From Hermetia illucens (taxonomy: Eukaryota; Arthropoda; Insecta; Diptera; Stratiomyidae), in NCBI RefSeq assembly GCF_905115235.1, contig NC_051853.1:49721467-49785466 (forward strand): DNA of 64,000 nucleotides, in the 5' to 3' direction. The position numbers and the translations under genes are program-made. This document shows positions 1-10,061 of the stretch, one piece after another. Under the pieces are notes generated by a model that saw nothing but the letters and a program-made list of their open reading frames with translations, was not told the DNA's origin and searched no databases. The stretch's first letter is position 1, and each line of letters starts with the position of its first letter.

Positions 1-1109
1 AAACTATTTCCTGGATTTTCTCACACTGGTTCAGAATTGTAGTTGTAGTAACTAACCGCTGTATCTACAAATTTATACTACTGGGTAAGTTGGAGATGTA
101 TTATTTTCAAGGCATCGTTGTGTCTTTCGAGGTAGTCGGTTTGGAAAAGAGCCGGACATGCAGATATGAAGTGTTCCAATGAGCCAGACCTCCGGTAAAT
201 GTCTGAAGAAGCTTGATGGTCCTTTATTACATATTTTAAGTAATTTTGAGTACTACCCCTTCTTGTATCGCAAAAATGTTACCTTCAGTTTCCGAATATA
301 TACCGCAGTTGTTCAGCAACAAGTTAGACCTAGACTTGTCTTTATCAGGGGAGATGCATAAAAACATCCGCCAGAAGCATGCACTGCGGAAAAAGCTTCG
401 GGCTTTGAAGAATGACACTGACCTTGCTTATTACGAAGCTATGCGTTCCACGGTAAAGTCTATGATTGAAAAAGCGCAAAAGTGATACTTGATGAGCCTC
501 GGTATGTGTAATGCATGAATACTTTGCAGTTGTTGATAAACTCGATTTGCTTCACGGTATTTGAACTACACCGCGATTATGGCTGTCAAGAATACCCAAA
601 GCGTAATTTTAACATTTCTTTTCCTTACTAGAACGGTTGTACTTTCTTCGACGACGCGATTGAAGAATTCACTGAGCCAGATTGATGGTTACCAGCTTTT
701 CACCTCCCAGAGCTGTCGGTAGTCGCGACGGTAAGATCATGGTACAAAACTGATTTTTCAGTTACGTACAAATGAAACTGCTACGTAAGAAAAGTTCCTT
801 AGATAAGAAAATGCAGAGCCTCTCACACCTGGAGGGTATAACTCACAGTTTCGCGACCTGAACCTTGCAATCCAATTATCATCCATTTGTCTGGAATCTA
901 TTGATGAATAACTCACCGAGGCAGCTGTAGAAAAAGTGATTATAAACACAAATTATAGCAATTCAAGAGAGAAAAATGAAATTAAGAGTTCTAGATATGA
1001 CTGTGTGCTCAGCGGAACCCTTGCAAAATTACTCATATCCAGTTCTGCGAGGCTTAAGCAAAACAAAGTCTGCTCATGTTCATTTGCACTTGCTCAGACT
1101 TTTCAAAGT
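1..1109. other. Left-edge stretch, mostly unassigned
   Basis: No host exon is recognisable here. The only protein-like piece is the open frame at 246-481 (plus), listed separately. The remainder is mixed-composition DNA with stops in all frames and no tRNA-like or terminal-repeat structure that I could see. Confidence 0.4.
246..485 (+). pseudogene. Possible LINE linker remnant (between endonuclease and RT)
   Basis: A 79-codon open frame with a basic, helix-rich middle (IRQKHALRKKLRALKND) followed by YYEAMRSTVKSMIEKAQK. In Jockey/CR1-type LINEs the region between endonuclease and reverse transcriptase often has a lysine/arginine-rich segment of this kind. The frame ends in a stop just where the RT should begin, and I see no RT downstream. 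It could equally be a chance frame; the assignment rests only on the look of the basic segment. Confidence 0.22.
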
Positions 1110-1395
1110 GTACGGATAGCTTCGCGGTTAGAGCACTAGGCTGTCGTAAGGCAGATCGCGTTTCAAATCTCACTGATGGCAGTGGGATTTGTATCGTGAC
1201 TTGACGTCGGATACCAGGTCAACTCAGCTGTAAATGAGTACCTGAGTCAAATCAGGGTAATAACCACGGGCGAACGAGCGTGCTGCAAGTTACTGTAATC
1301 CTGCAGTGTTCCGTTACGATCTTGAATGAAATGCTCTAACACACTTCAAGGCCTTGCTCCAATCGTATTGTCGCGCCAACGCGAATATTATTATG
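1110..1395 (+). repeat. tRNA-derived SINE, copy 1
   Basis: The head resembles a tRNA gene: a degraded A box (GGATAGCTTCGCGGTTAGAG) and a B box near 1152 (GCGTTTCAAATCTC). The body follows the consensus shared by the other copies (GGGATTTGTATCGTGACTTG, GTACCTGAGTCAAATCAGGG, TGAATGAAATGCTCTAACAC). It ends in ATATTATTATGG, the (ATT)n tail of the family. This copy is more diverged than those at 13.8 and 49.0 kb. Confidence 0.8.
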
Positions 1396-1949
1396 GACTT
1401 TTACATTGCTCCACTTGTATCACGAGATAGCTGATAAACCTGATCTTTCACGTTCTTTAACATTCAAATGCAACGTAATAAAATAAAAATTATTTATCCA
1501 AGAACAAATCATTATTTTCAAAATAAAGTTATTATATTATAAAGTATTATTTTATATAACAAAATTTAGATCCTCTGAGATTTCACTGACATACCATATA
1601 CATCCAGATACCTGGCAAATCAGTATTAAAGCAATTGATAGATTTCAATTTTACATATATAGCGACATTCAGCAAATCAGAATATGCATTTCTTTTACAT
1701 AAATCACAATCTTTAAAACTACCTGGAACACAATATCAGATTTTTACCAAAATATCAAAAACAATTGGTAAATTATTCCATTGTAAGCAAAAATAAATTA
1801 ACTAGCAAATTCGCTAGCAATAGTTGAACCGCGAAAGAAAAATATATTTTATATCCATATTTATGCATCTCTTAAATAAGTTTCGTAAAACGCAGGACAA
1901 GAATTGCTGTTAAGCATACTACAAATAGTATTTTCGCTGCTAACCAAAG
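1396..1949. other. Downstream flank of Pcmt
   Basis: Strongly AT-rich DNA between the SINE and the Pcmt stop codon. It should hold the Pcmt 3' UTR (minus strand), but I could not pick a poly(A) signal with confidence because AATAAA-like strings are frequent by composition. Confidence 0.4.
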
Positions 1950-4900
1950 TCAAGATCGGTGCAAATCCGTTAGTGGGACATACATAACTCCCATTAAGCG
2001 CTGATTTGTTACGTTTCCCCCCTCGTCTTTATCATACTGCGAAACAAATTCGTGAGTGAATGATTAATAATCACAAGTTTGTTTGTTTACTGTTCTTACC
2101 TGTTCCAAATATTGTGAGCCTCCTTCAGGGCCAACTGGAACAACCAACCGGCCACCATTTTTCAGCTGATTAATTAATTCGACGGGTGTGTCAGGAGCAG
2201 CTGCACCTACGTGTATCGCATCATATGGAGCATATTCGAGGCAACCTTTTCGCCCGTCGCCCTCTAATTAGAAAAGAAAATATTTAATAGTCGCAATATT
2301 AACGGGAACTTATGTGCTTATTATCAGGAGGCAACAAACAAACAGTAATCAGTGAATCATAGCGCATACCCACCAAGCACGACTCCTCAAGCTACCGCCT
2401 AAACAATTGCTAAAAATACACAGATGTCTGTGTAATTACAGTTTATCGCGTGAGTTAAATAAGCTAGTTCTTGCTCGACCATTAAAATTGATGAATGAAT
2501 ACATAATAAAACATTTTTAACTGCAAAATGTAATTCGCGAAAACGCGACTTTAATCGTTTCAAAACAGGAAACAAAAAGTATATAAAACATTGAAGAGGG
2601 AAAAGGAAAAACGCAAGCCAATTGGCACCGTGTTTCGACTAATAAATCTACCCCTTTCGCTTCCTTTCGGGAAAAATGAAAAAAAATTAAAATGTTATTC
2701 CAGACAGAGGTCGAAAATAACGATTCCAAGAAACATTCAGCAAAACAAAAACAAAGCTTAGAATTAGAGTAGGCTATTCTCGGGGGCTCATATTGGTGGA
2801 AATTAATAAATTTAGGGCCCACACTAGAAGTCATTGTTAATGATCACAATAGTTGAGATGAAAATTTTATAGGAGTTGTTAAATTGCCAAATCATCATCC
2901 AGGTTGACCAAGATCAACCACGAAAGCTGAACCAACTACCCAAAGCTCTAAGAAAATAGAAAAATTGACCGTGAAGGTCTTCCCGTACCTGAGTACAGCT
3001 TCACTAAAGGATTCCATGTGTATGGATGTCTCTGAATGTTTCCGGGGCTTCAGTCCCTCTCACGTCATTATTAAAAATTTCACGTCTTCTTTATTTAAAT
3101 GGGTTGGAAAAGTACGCCTGTGGAGCTAGAAAACTCGTGTCCCGAGTAACGCGATCAAGAGGGAAGATCCGCGACATATTGCACTCTCACTTGATGTTTC
3201 TGCTGCCTCAAGAGCTTAAAGAGGCGCCAAATTTAGAAATGCTAAATTTAGCGCCTCCTCTCTACCTTGGCATCTTCCTTTGCAGTACAAATTCTACGAT
3301 ATGTCACATCCTTTTGCTCGCAGATTGATTGACTTAGAATGTCATGTTTTTTTTAGAATTTTATAATAAAAAACGACGAGAGAACGGCTCAGAGCTAAAC
3401 AATGCGAATTGCGTTGTCTTTAAATTGAATATGTTACGTAAACAATTTTGGTGATAATTAAAAATTAAAGTCTGTTCACTTTTAGTAATTTTAATATTAG
3501 AACGGCGAAATTTGTATTTCGATAAATACTAAAATTGCGATTGAATACCAAAATTATTTCGAACGGAATTCTAAAACATTTGCGCCTGAATATTGGCATC
3601 AGTGTTCTTCATTTACTCCTAGTCCCTAAAGGTTTTGTGTTTATCTTATGTGAGAAACTCTATATGCGCGATTTTCCATTCGTACATAGTTAAGAATACC
3701 AAATCCTGTCATATTTTACCAAACGCCAAAATACACATATGCACATACAACCACTGTCTATTACCCCATGACGATGCATGTATATATATTATATGTGCGT
3801 ATTAAAATAGATCTGACGCATCTTCACACATTTCCACTTTACTCCGTGCTCGAGAGCATACATATATATGTTACGTACTTAAATTGAAAACTGCTGGTAA
3901 CCAGGTACAAACATGTTTATTATATTGGTTATACTCAACACTTTTATGATTAAATCGTTTTAATTATGACTAGACAAAATTTAGTCTCGCCTAATGATGT
4001 CTGTTTTGGGATTTAAAGTTAAATAATGTGGATTGTCATATTCGGATTTAGTTCAGTATCAGTTCGATTGGAGATTTGGAAGGAGAGAGTGAAACTCCTA
4101 ATTTTGTGTGAAAAAATGTCAGGAAGGAAAAAGTTGAGTGTTGAGTATTTTGGTTTTGCGGGAATGGGGTTATTATCACCCCGGGAGTAGGAAATAGGGA
4201 GCAAAATCAATTATTCTAAGGAAAGTATTTGATTTTTTTTAAAAAAGTATGCCAGAGACGGCAGTCTGGGACGAAAACAAGGGAGCTGGAAGAAGCAAGT
4301 GATTACTCCCCGGGCCAGGCGGTCATTAGAGCGAGCATCCTTGTGAGATAGATTTGTAACCACTCCTCAATTACGTAAATTTCTGTAAGGGAAAGATGTG
4401 TCAGTTAGTGTGAGAAGAGCGCAGCGTCGGTTGAATCAATTAGAACTCAGAGCTCGAAGACCAATAAAAAAAAACGATTTTAACGAAGGCTATGCTCGAA
4501 AAAAGGTTGAATTGGGCGTTGGGATGACATAACTGCGCTGTGGACGATTGGAGGCGAGTTGTTTTCTCTGATGAGTCGAAATTCAATTTGTTGAGATCTG
4601 ACAGTCCGCCCTCAGTGCGAAGAAAAAAAGAAGAGAGATTTGACCCCCAGTATGTTGTACAAACTGCACGCCATTCTCCCTCAGTAATAATATAGAGATG
4701 CATAACATCCAAAGGAATTGGTAGTTTTTCGTTTCTAAGCGGTAGTGTCAGTGCAGAAGAGTGTAAGGTTATCGAGGATTGCGTTGTTCAGACGATAGAA
4801 GCACTCTATGAGCACTTTGATGAAGTAATGTTTCAGGACCATTCGTCCGTACCTTTTCCCTCAAAACTTCAACTTTCCTTTTCACCATATTCTTTGAACA

Positions 4901-7900
4901 GAACTTCTGCAGGTGTAAATAACATGAAACACAACTTTATTCTCCAGCCCCTCCTTTTGAACTTGGATTTTCTTTCACACTCGCAGTGCAAACATTTTTT
5001 TGTCGAACACTGGGTGTCTATCTCTAGTAATTGACACTGAAATGTAAATAACTAAAAAAAGCCACAAACGGAAAACTAAAACGTCCCCGACGATAATGAC
5101 GTCATTCATGGCTGCCATAAATTTACCTAAAATGCAAAACTTTGACCTTCTATAACTGTGTTTATAATAGTCGGATTGCCTTTAAGCTTTCCAGAATTAT
5201 ATCCTATATTATCGTCTATGCTGATGTCAAATTTTGTTCTCCGGGGAAGAACTTGGTATTAAGGGGATCATCCCGTGTGTCAGATCCGAAGGATAGATTT
5301 TTTTTTTTGTATCAATTGTGTCTAGATATATTGTAGAATATATGGGCAAAGTGATACTCGATTCGTTCGGAAATCTTTGAAATGTTCATGACTTATTCAG
5401 AACATATTTCTACGGTCCACAAACTAGGATAATTGCGATTCATTCGGTAGTTTTTTTTTCATTAAAGAAGCCTTGAGAAAACACCAAAATTTACAAAAAA
5501 AAAGTTTAATAAGGCACCAAAAATTTACCTTTTAATATTTTTAAATAAAACTACTTTGCGGACTGTAGTCCGCACATTAAAATGCCGTTTATATTTTGTC
5601 TTTGAAATGATCACGTCGCCCTCTAGCGTGGCAGCACAAAAACACCTTTTTTTGGAGATGGGTTTATAAGTTGCTCTGTATTTCAATAAAGAACTACGCT
5701 ATTGGGCTGGAAAAATTACTGTGCATACTCAAGATATGAATAAATATATGATGACAAATTCGTATTTGTACCTCCATCCAGTTCTTCACAAAAAAATTTC
5801 TAGAAAAAGCGAAAAAACGGCCTTTACACGAGATGATCCCCTTAACTTTATTTATCCAGCTATCGAAATGGGATATATTTTGAGGCCTAGATTTCATATA
5901 GTTGCATCGCTGTGATTTTTCCAGATGTTTCGGTTGGGTAGATTCTGAAAACGAAATCTGTTCCACTTTTTAAGGCACACCTTCTGCGCCCTATCTCCCC
6001 TAAGTTTCCTCCATATCAGAAATAAGATCAGTTTCGGAAAGTACTAATTGAGCCCTTTCATTTGATATCCCACGTGACCATATTCTACGAATAAATTTAA
6101 TCCTCTTTTCGCATATATGGCGCCACTCCCTGCATAACATAACAGACCACATGTTCTCACCAAATTTCGTAAAAATCGGTTTAACCGTTTCCGAGTAAAT
6201 CGGGTGTGAGAAACAGACATTGAACCGATTTTAATACGGTTTTTTTCCACACAGAACCTTAAAAATAGGTCGATATTCGGATTAATTGATAATAATCACT
6301 ACGTAATTTTCACAAATTTCAGATTAAAGAAAAAATCGTCTAGGAAAAATAAATTTTCAAACAATAGGCTTGAATTATCGGCTCGAAGATAAACGACTTC
6401 TTTAATTTATAACAAAGCACTGGTGCCTTGAGTATAAAATAAAATGCTACAACTACAACAAACACATTTCCCATTTGGCACCAGCATAACCATTTCTACT
6501 ATGCACGTTGATACTATTAGAGTCGCAACCCAATTACAGCTATAAGACAATGAAATTTACCGAAAACCCTATTATTTTATAGCTGTTATTGCCAGCTGCG
6601 CCATTTACACAAAGCCTTAGAATCTGGAGATATCACACAGCGCAACAATTATAGAAGTATCACGTTGCTGAGTACCATCTATAAGATATTCTCGGCTATC
6701 TTGCTAGGCCGGATAACCCCATACGCCCAGAACATCATTGGCCCATACCAAAGAGGCTTCACTCCAGGCAAATCAGCAACAGATCAGATTTTCTCTTTGC
6801 GGCAAGCGATGGAAAAACTGTTGGAATATGGACAACAGTTGCACCATCTATTCATCGAATTTAAAGCCACCTATGATAGCATAGCGAGGGTAAAACTGTA
6901 CACAGCCCTGAGAGAATTCGGTATCCCGACGAAATTAATAAGACTGACTAGGCTGACCCTGACCAATGTGCGAGGCCAGATAAAAGCAGCAGGATAACTC
7001 TCAAGACCATTCGACATCAACAACGATCTACGACAAGGGGATGCCCTATCATGCGTCCTTTTTAACCTGGCCCTCGAGAAAGTGATCCATGATGCTGAGG
7101 TAAATGCAAGAGGTACGATCCTCTTTAAGTCCACCCAACTACTGGCCTATGCTGACGATATCGACATCATGGGAAGAACCACCTGAGACGTACAAACTGC
7201 CTTCATCCAGATCGACCAGGCGGTGCGAGATCTTGGGCTGCACATCAATGAAGGCAAGAAAAAGTATATATGGTGGCAACGTCAGCATCGAAAACCAACC
7301 AACCAACAACATCAAGCCGCACTGGTCAAACAGGAAGAATAAGAATAGGAGAATACAACTTTGAGACCCGTTGATAATTTCTCCTATCTAGGGTCAAAAA
7401 TCACAACCGATAACAGTTCCGATGAGGAAATCCGCGCGGTTGTTGTCAGCCAACAAAGCCTATTTTAGCTTACAACTGTTCCGCTTGAAACATCTCACCA
7501 TAGGGTCAAAGCTCTTACTGTACAAGACAATGATCTTGCCAGTTTTCACGTATTCCTCGGAGACTTGGGTTCTTAGCAAGAAAATTGCGAACTCTTGGCC
7601 GCGTTCGAGAGAAGAATCCTTCGAAAAATGTTTGGCCCGCTACATAAGGATGGACGATTCCGTAGCCTACATAACGACGAAATCTATAAGCGATACCATG
7701 ACCGTCAAGTTATGGATAAAATCCGACTCAATAGGTTACGGTGGGCGAGTCACTTAATCCGTATGGATGAGGATGATCCCGCCCGGAAAGTCTATAAAGG
7801 CAATATCTATGGTAGAAAAAAAAAAACGAGGCAGACCCTTCCTGAGATGGAGCGATGTCGTAGGCCAGGATGCCAGACAGCTTTTAGGGATATCCAATTG

Positions 7901-9247
7901 GTGGACCTCGGCGCAAAACCGGGAGCGGATACCGGTTGTTGCGCCGTTGATGATGATGATTAAAATCTGAAGCGAGATTTATTTTTCATATCAGAGATAT
8001 AATTGGTCTGCATTGACACAATTGATTTTTAGCTTTGTTTTATTCTTTTCCATTGATCGTTTCATTTATATTTAGATGGGCGCTCTTCAGCCTCACCCCA
8101 CTAGAACTTTCATATAGTGTAGATATGAAAATCTTTTTTCGTGCTTGAATCTAAGATACGTTTATATAATGTTATCGTTTAGTAGCTTACATACATTTTT
8201 CGCTTTCGACAACACTGATCGCACTACACTCGTGAGCAAAGTGGTGGCTCAATGACACACAGCTTAATGTAAAACATTCTTTGCCTGTTATTTAATAATA
8301 ATTTCTCATAAATAGAAATAATTACCGCAAACAGAGTAGTTTTGTTATTCATCATTTATTTCAAGAGAAACAAATTAATGAACTTGAGTAATCATTTGCA
8401 AACCCGCTGTGGGTGCCACACCTTCAAAACCCCCATTATAATAATCGCACCCGTTAAAATTGCTCCCGTGATAGTGCCATAAAGGTTGTCGCACCTGACA
8501 TCGATAAAAACGGGCTGGAGCTTACCACGTCGCTTATTGCTTAACCGAAACTCGTTACAAAAGGAACAGGCGGGAAGCATTCGTGGTAAATTTATAGTAA
8601 TCATTCAGTTGTTGCTATTCATAAACTAATTAATTGGTGAAAAATGTAAGCTTTTCTGCTTGCTGTCCATCTCCTGCCAAGAGTGAAACTTACCAACTAA
8701 AATAATATCCCCTGATTCCAGCAGGTTGGGATCGTCCATTGCAATATTCGCCTTGCTCTTTTTTACTAATTCGGGCTGATGTTCAATTCCTACAACTTTT
8801 CCTCCACCCCCTGCAGCATTAATGAATCGAGCGAAGCATGCAGTCAAATAGCCAGAACCGGAGCCCACATCCAAGACTGTTGCTCCGGGAACAAGTTTGT
8901 CCTTCAGGATTTCTAAGGCAAAGGCGTGCTACGCAGTAGGATTAAGAGGCAACATCAGTACAAAAGTCTCTTGTTCCAGAATTTTTGTTTACCATATGCG
9001 GTGCGCTAATTGTGACCCCATGTCCAATACTCTGCGGCGCGTCTATGTAAGGTGAACGGACGGTGTAATACTTCCGATCGGTTGCCATCATTGCCCGGGC
9101 CACAGCCTCGGTTCGGATTACGCCATTGTCTGAAAGGGAACATTCGACAAATTTCGGGAATTTACCAAAACAGCTGTTAGAATTCATCTTACTCTTCAAC
9201 TGATTCACTAAATCTGCATTGTCGGTCCCCATCGAACGCCAAGCCAT
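1950..9247 (-). CDS. Pcmt: Protein-L-isoaspartate (D-aspartate) O-methyltransferase
   Basis: Cytosolic repair enzyme that uses S-adenosylmethionine to methylate isoaspartyl residues in aged proteins. Five coding exons on the minus strand assemble in frame to 225 residues, about the length of the fly enzyme: 9247-9193, 9129-8993, 8928-8694, 2263-2100 and 2036-1950, all with GT/AG borders. The protein starts MAWRS, has the substrate-site motif TISAPHMHA (about residues 58-66), SAM-binding motif [10 protein letters not shown] (82-90), then GIEHQPE, VEGDGRKG and [14 protein letters not shown], and ends [15 protein letters not shown]. Intron 1 is only 63 bases and reads through in frame, so it can be mistaken for coding. 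Intron 3 is 6.4 kb and loaded with transposon remains. The frame is open upstream of 9247, with an in-frame ATG at 9388 that would add a hydrophobic extension. The gene lies head to head with the TMEM59 gene. Confidence 0.95.
2264..3933. other. Pcmt intron 3, unassigned left part
   Basis: Intronic, AT-rich. Open frames at 2834-2517 (minus) and 3026-3328 (plus) match nothing I recognise. A short inverted repeat CGCCAAATTTAG / CTAAATTTAGCG lies at about 3223-3256. No transposase or RT motif was seen. Confidence 0.4.
3934..5014 (+). mobile_element. Tc1-like DNA transposon, copy A (internally deleted)
   Basis: Shares long stretches with the minus-strand copy at 52.4-54.1 kb: [10 protein letters not shown] at 4116, a helix-turn-helix region around 4290-4440, and [20 protein letters not shown] near 4430. 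The right end carries the terminal inverted repeat GCAAACATTTTTTTGTCGAA (4988-5007, followed by CACTG to 5012), matching the outer end of copy B at 54053-54077. The C-terminal half of the transposase, including the last catalytic part, is missing here: the sequence passes from the QDHSS region near 4840 to the 3' non-coding end. The left terminal repeat is truncated. Non-functional. Confidence 0.75.
5135..5290 (+). repeat. Dispersed 0.78 kb repeat, central fragment
   Basis: Matches the central part of the family whose fullest copies are at 46090 and 61695: CTATAACTGTGTTTATAATA followed by a weakly conserved ATTATATCCTATATTATCG block. Both family ends are missing at this site. The 3' half of a family copy follows at 5850. 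Confidence 0.5.
5605..5800 (+). repeat. Second dispersed repeat ('GCCCTCTAGCG' repeat), copy 1
   Basis: About 190 bases alike to 45888-46085: TCGCCCTCTAGCGTGGCAGC, then TTTATAAGTTGCTCTGTATT, and CATCCAGTTCTTCAC at the end. In both places it lies just upstream of a copy of the hairpin-ended 0.78 kb repeat, so it may be part of a longer composite element. Confidence 0.65.
5850..6268 (+). repeat. Dispersed 0.78 kb repeat, 3' half
   Basis: Contains the family landmarks in order: GGATATATTTTGAGGCCTAG, a TTTTCGGTTGGG-like block, GAGCCCTTTCATTTGATATC, CTCACCAAATTTCG, GAAACAGACATTGAACCG and the end GATTTTAATACGG...ACACAGAACCTTAAAAA. The terminal hairpin is degraded here. Confidence 0.7.
6269..6624. 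other. Pcmt intron 3, unassigned
   Basis: AT-rich spacer between the dispersed repeat and the LINE. Nothing recognisable was seen on either strand. Confidence 0.4.
6625..7970 (+). mobile_element. Non-LTR retrotransposon, 5'-truncated (GAT-tailed group), copy 1
   Basis: Begins inside the reverse transcriptase with [20 protein letters not shown], followed by [46 protein letters not shown] and the catalytic [12 protein letters not shown] near 7150. Downstream pieces read [32 protein letters not shown] and [19 protein letters not shown]. Several frame changes and in-frame stops break it. It ends in a short GAT/ATG microsatellite at about 7950-7963. The 3' part is nearly the same as 50150-50960. 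This is the RT and C-terminal part of an endonuclease-type LINE; I do not assign the clade. Confidence 0.85.
7971..8693. other. Pcmt intron 3, unassigned right part
   Basis: AT-rich intronic DNA up to the donor of exon 3. No repeat family member or coding motif recognised. Confidence 0.4.
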
Positions 9248-10061
9248 TTGTCCAAAATTCTGTAGGAAAGACCGATGGTAACTGCGACGGAAAAACTCCA
9301 GCTTCCCTTGATTCGGACACAAGTGCGCTAATGACACAACAATGAGAAAAGTCAAAAGACTGTAGGTAGCCGACGAAGGTAGTGGCATAGATGCTAACAA
9401 AAACAATGCACCACAGCTGCGAGACTTTATCCGGACGAGATTAGATACATTAGAAAAAAAATTGATAAAAAGCTTTTATCCGAACCGTTGAAGCTTGGAG
9501 TAGTAGTCATGTAGTACCGCAGATAGGGTGATTCAAAGTTGGGCAGGAGGAGTTGCACGCAAACTTGCTTTATAAATACCCGAGTTGGAAGTGGAGTTTT
9601 AAGCAATAGAGCAAACAAAAAAGGAGTGGTCTAGTGAGTAAATACATATAATACAAAAACGTTAAGATGCCAAAATTTTGAAGCCTAAAAAATCCAACTG
9701 CCATTTGAAAAATCATAGTACATTCCATTTGCTGCTTTTCCAACAAAATATCAAGGTATCTTGAATACATTACATTTTTGTAATTAAGGGGAAAGTACCG
9801 AGAAAATAAAGCAAGCAAGAAAAACATACTGGCAACGATCAACTCGTAAAATAGATGAATTACATTTCTTTGCAATTTGTTTTACAACTTTTCGTTATTT
9901 TTATCCGAAAACCGCGAGAGCGCAAGTTAATGCCCAAACGTACTAGATCATGTAAATAAATAGAAAATATATTTGTAAACATAAGTTCTCTCGCCTGTCA
10001 GACGACGCTATTTCACTTCTCCACGGCCAAAGTTGTCATTTTCTTATTAGCTACGTGAGAA
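9248..10061. promoter_or_regulatory. Head-to-head intergenic region between Pcmt and TMEM59
   Basis: 814 bases separate the MAWRS start codon of Pcmt (minus) from the TMEM59 start codon (plus), so both promoters must lie here or the 5' UTRs overlap. The first 140 bases next to Pcmt are open in the Pcmt frame; the middle (9430-9960) is AT-rich and uninformative. No convincing TATA box or initiator could be chosen. The promoter role is inferred from layout only. Confidence 0.5.

Noticed and set aside
9427-9875. Minus-strand frames rich in Leu and Phe that look like membrane proteins
   Set aside because: They sit in AT-rich promoter DNA; poly-T/poly-A composition gives Leu/Phe/Lys frames. No conserved motif.
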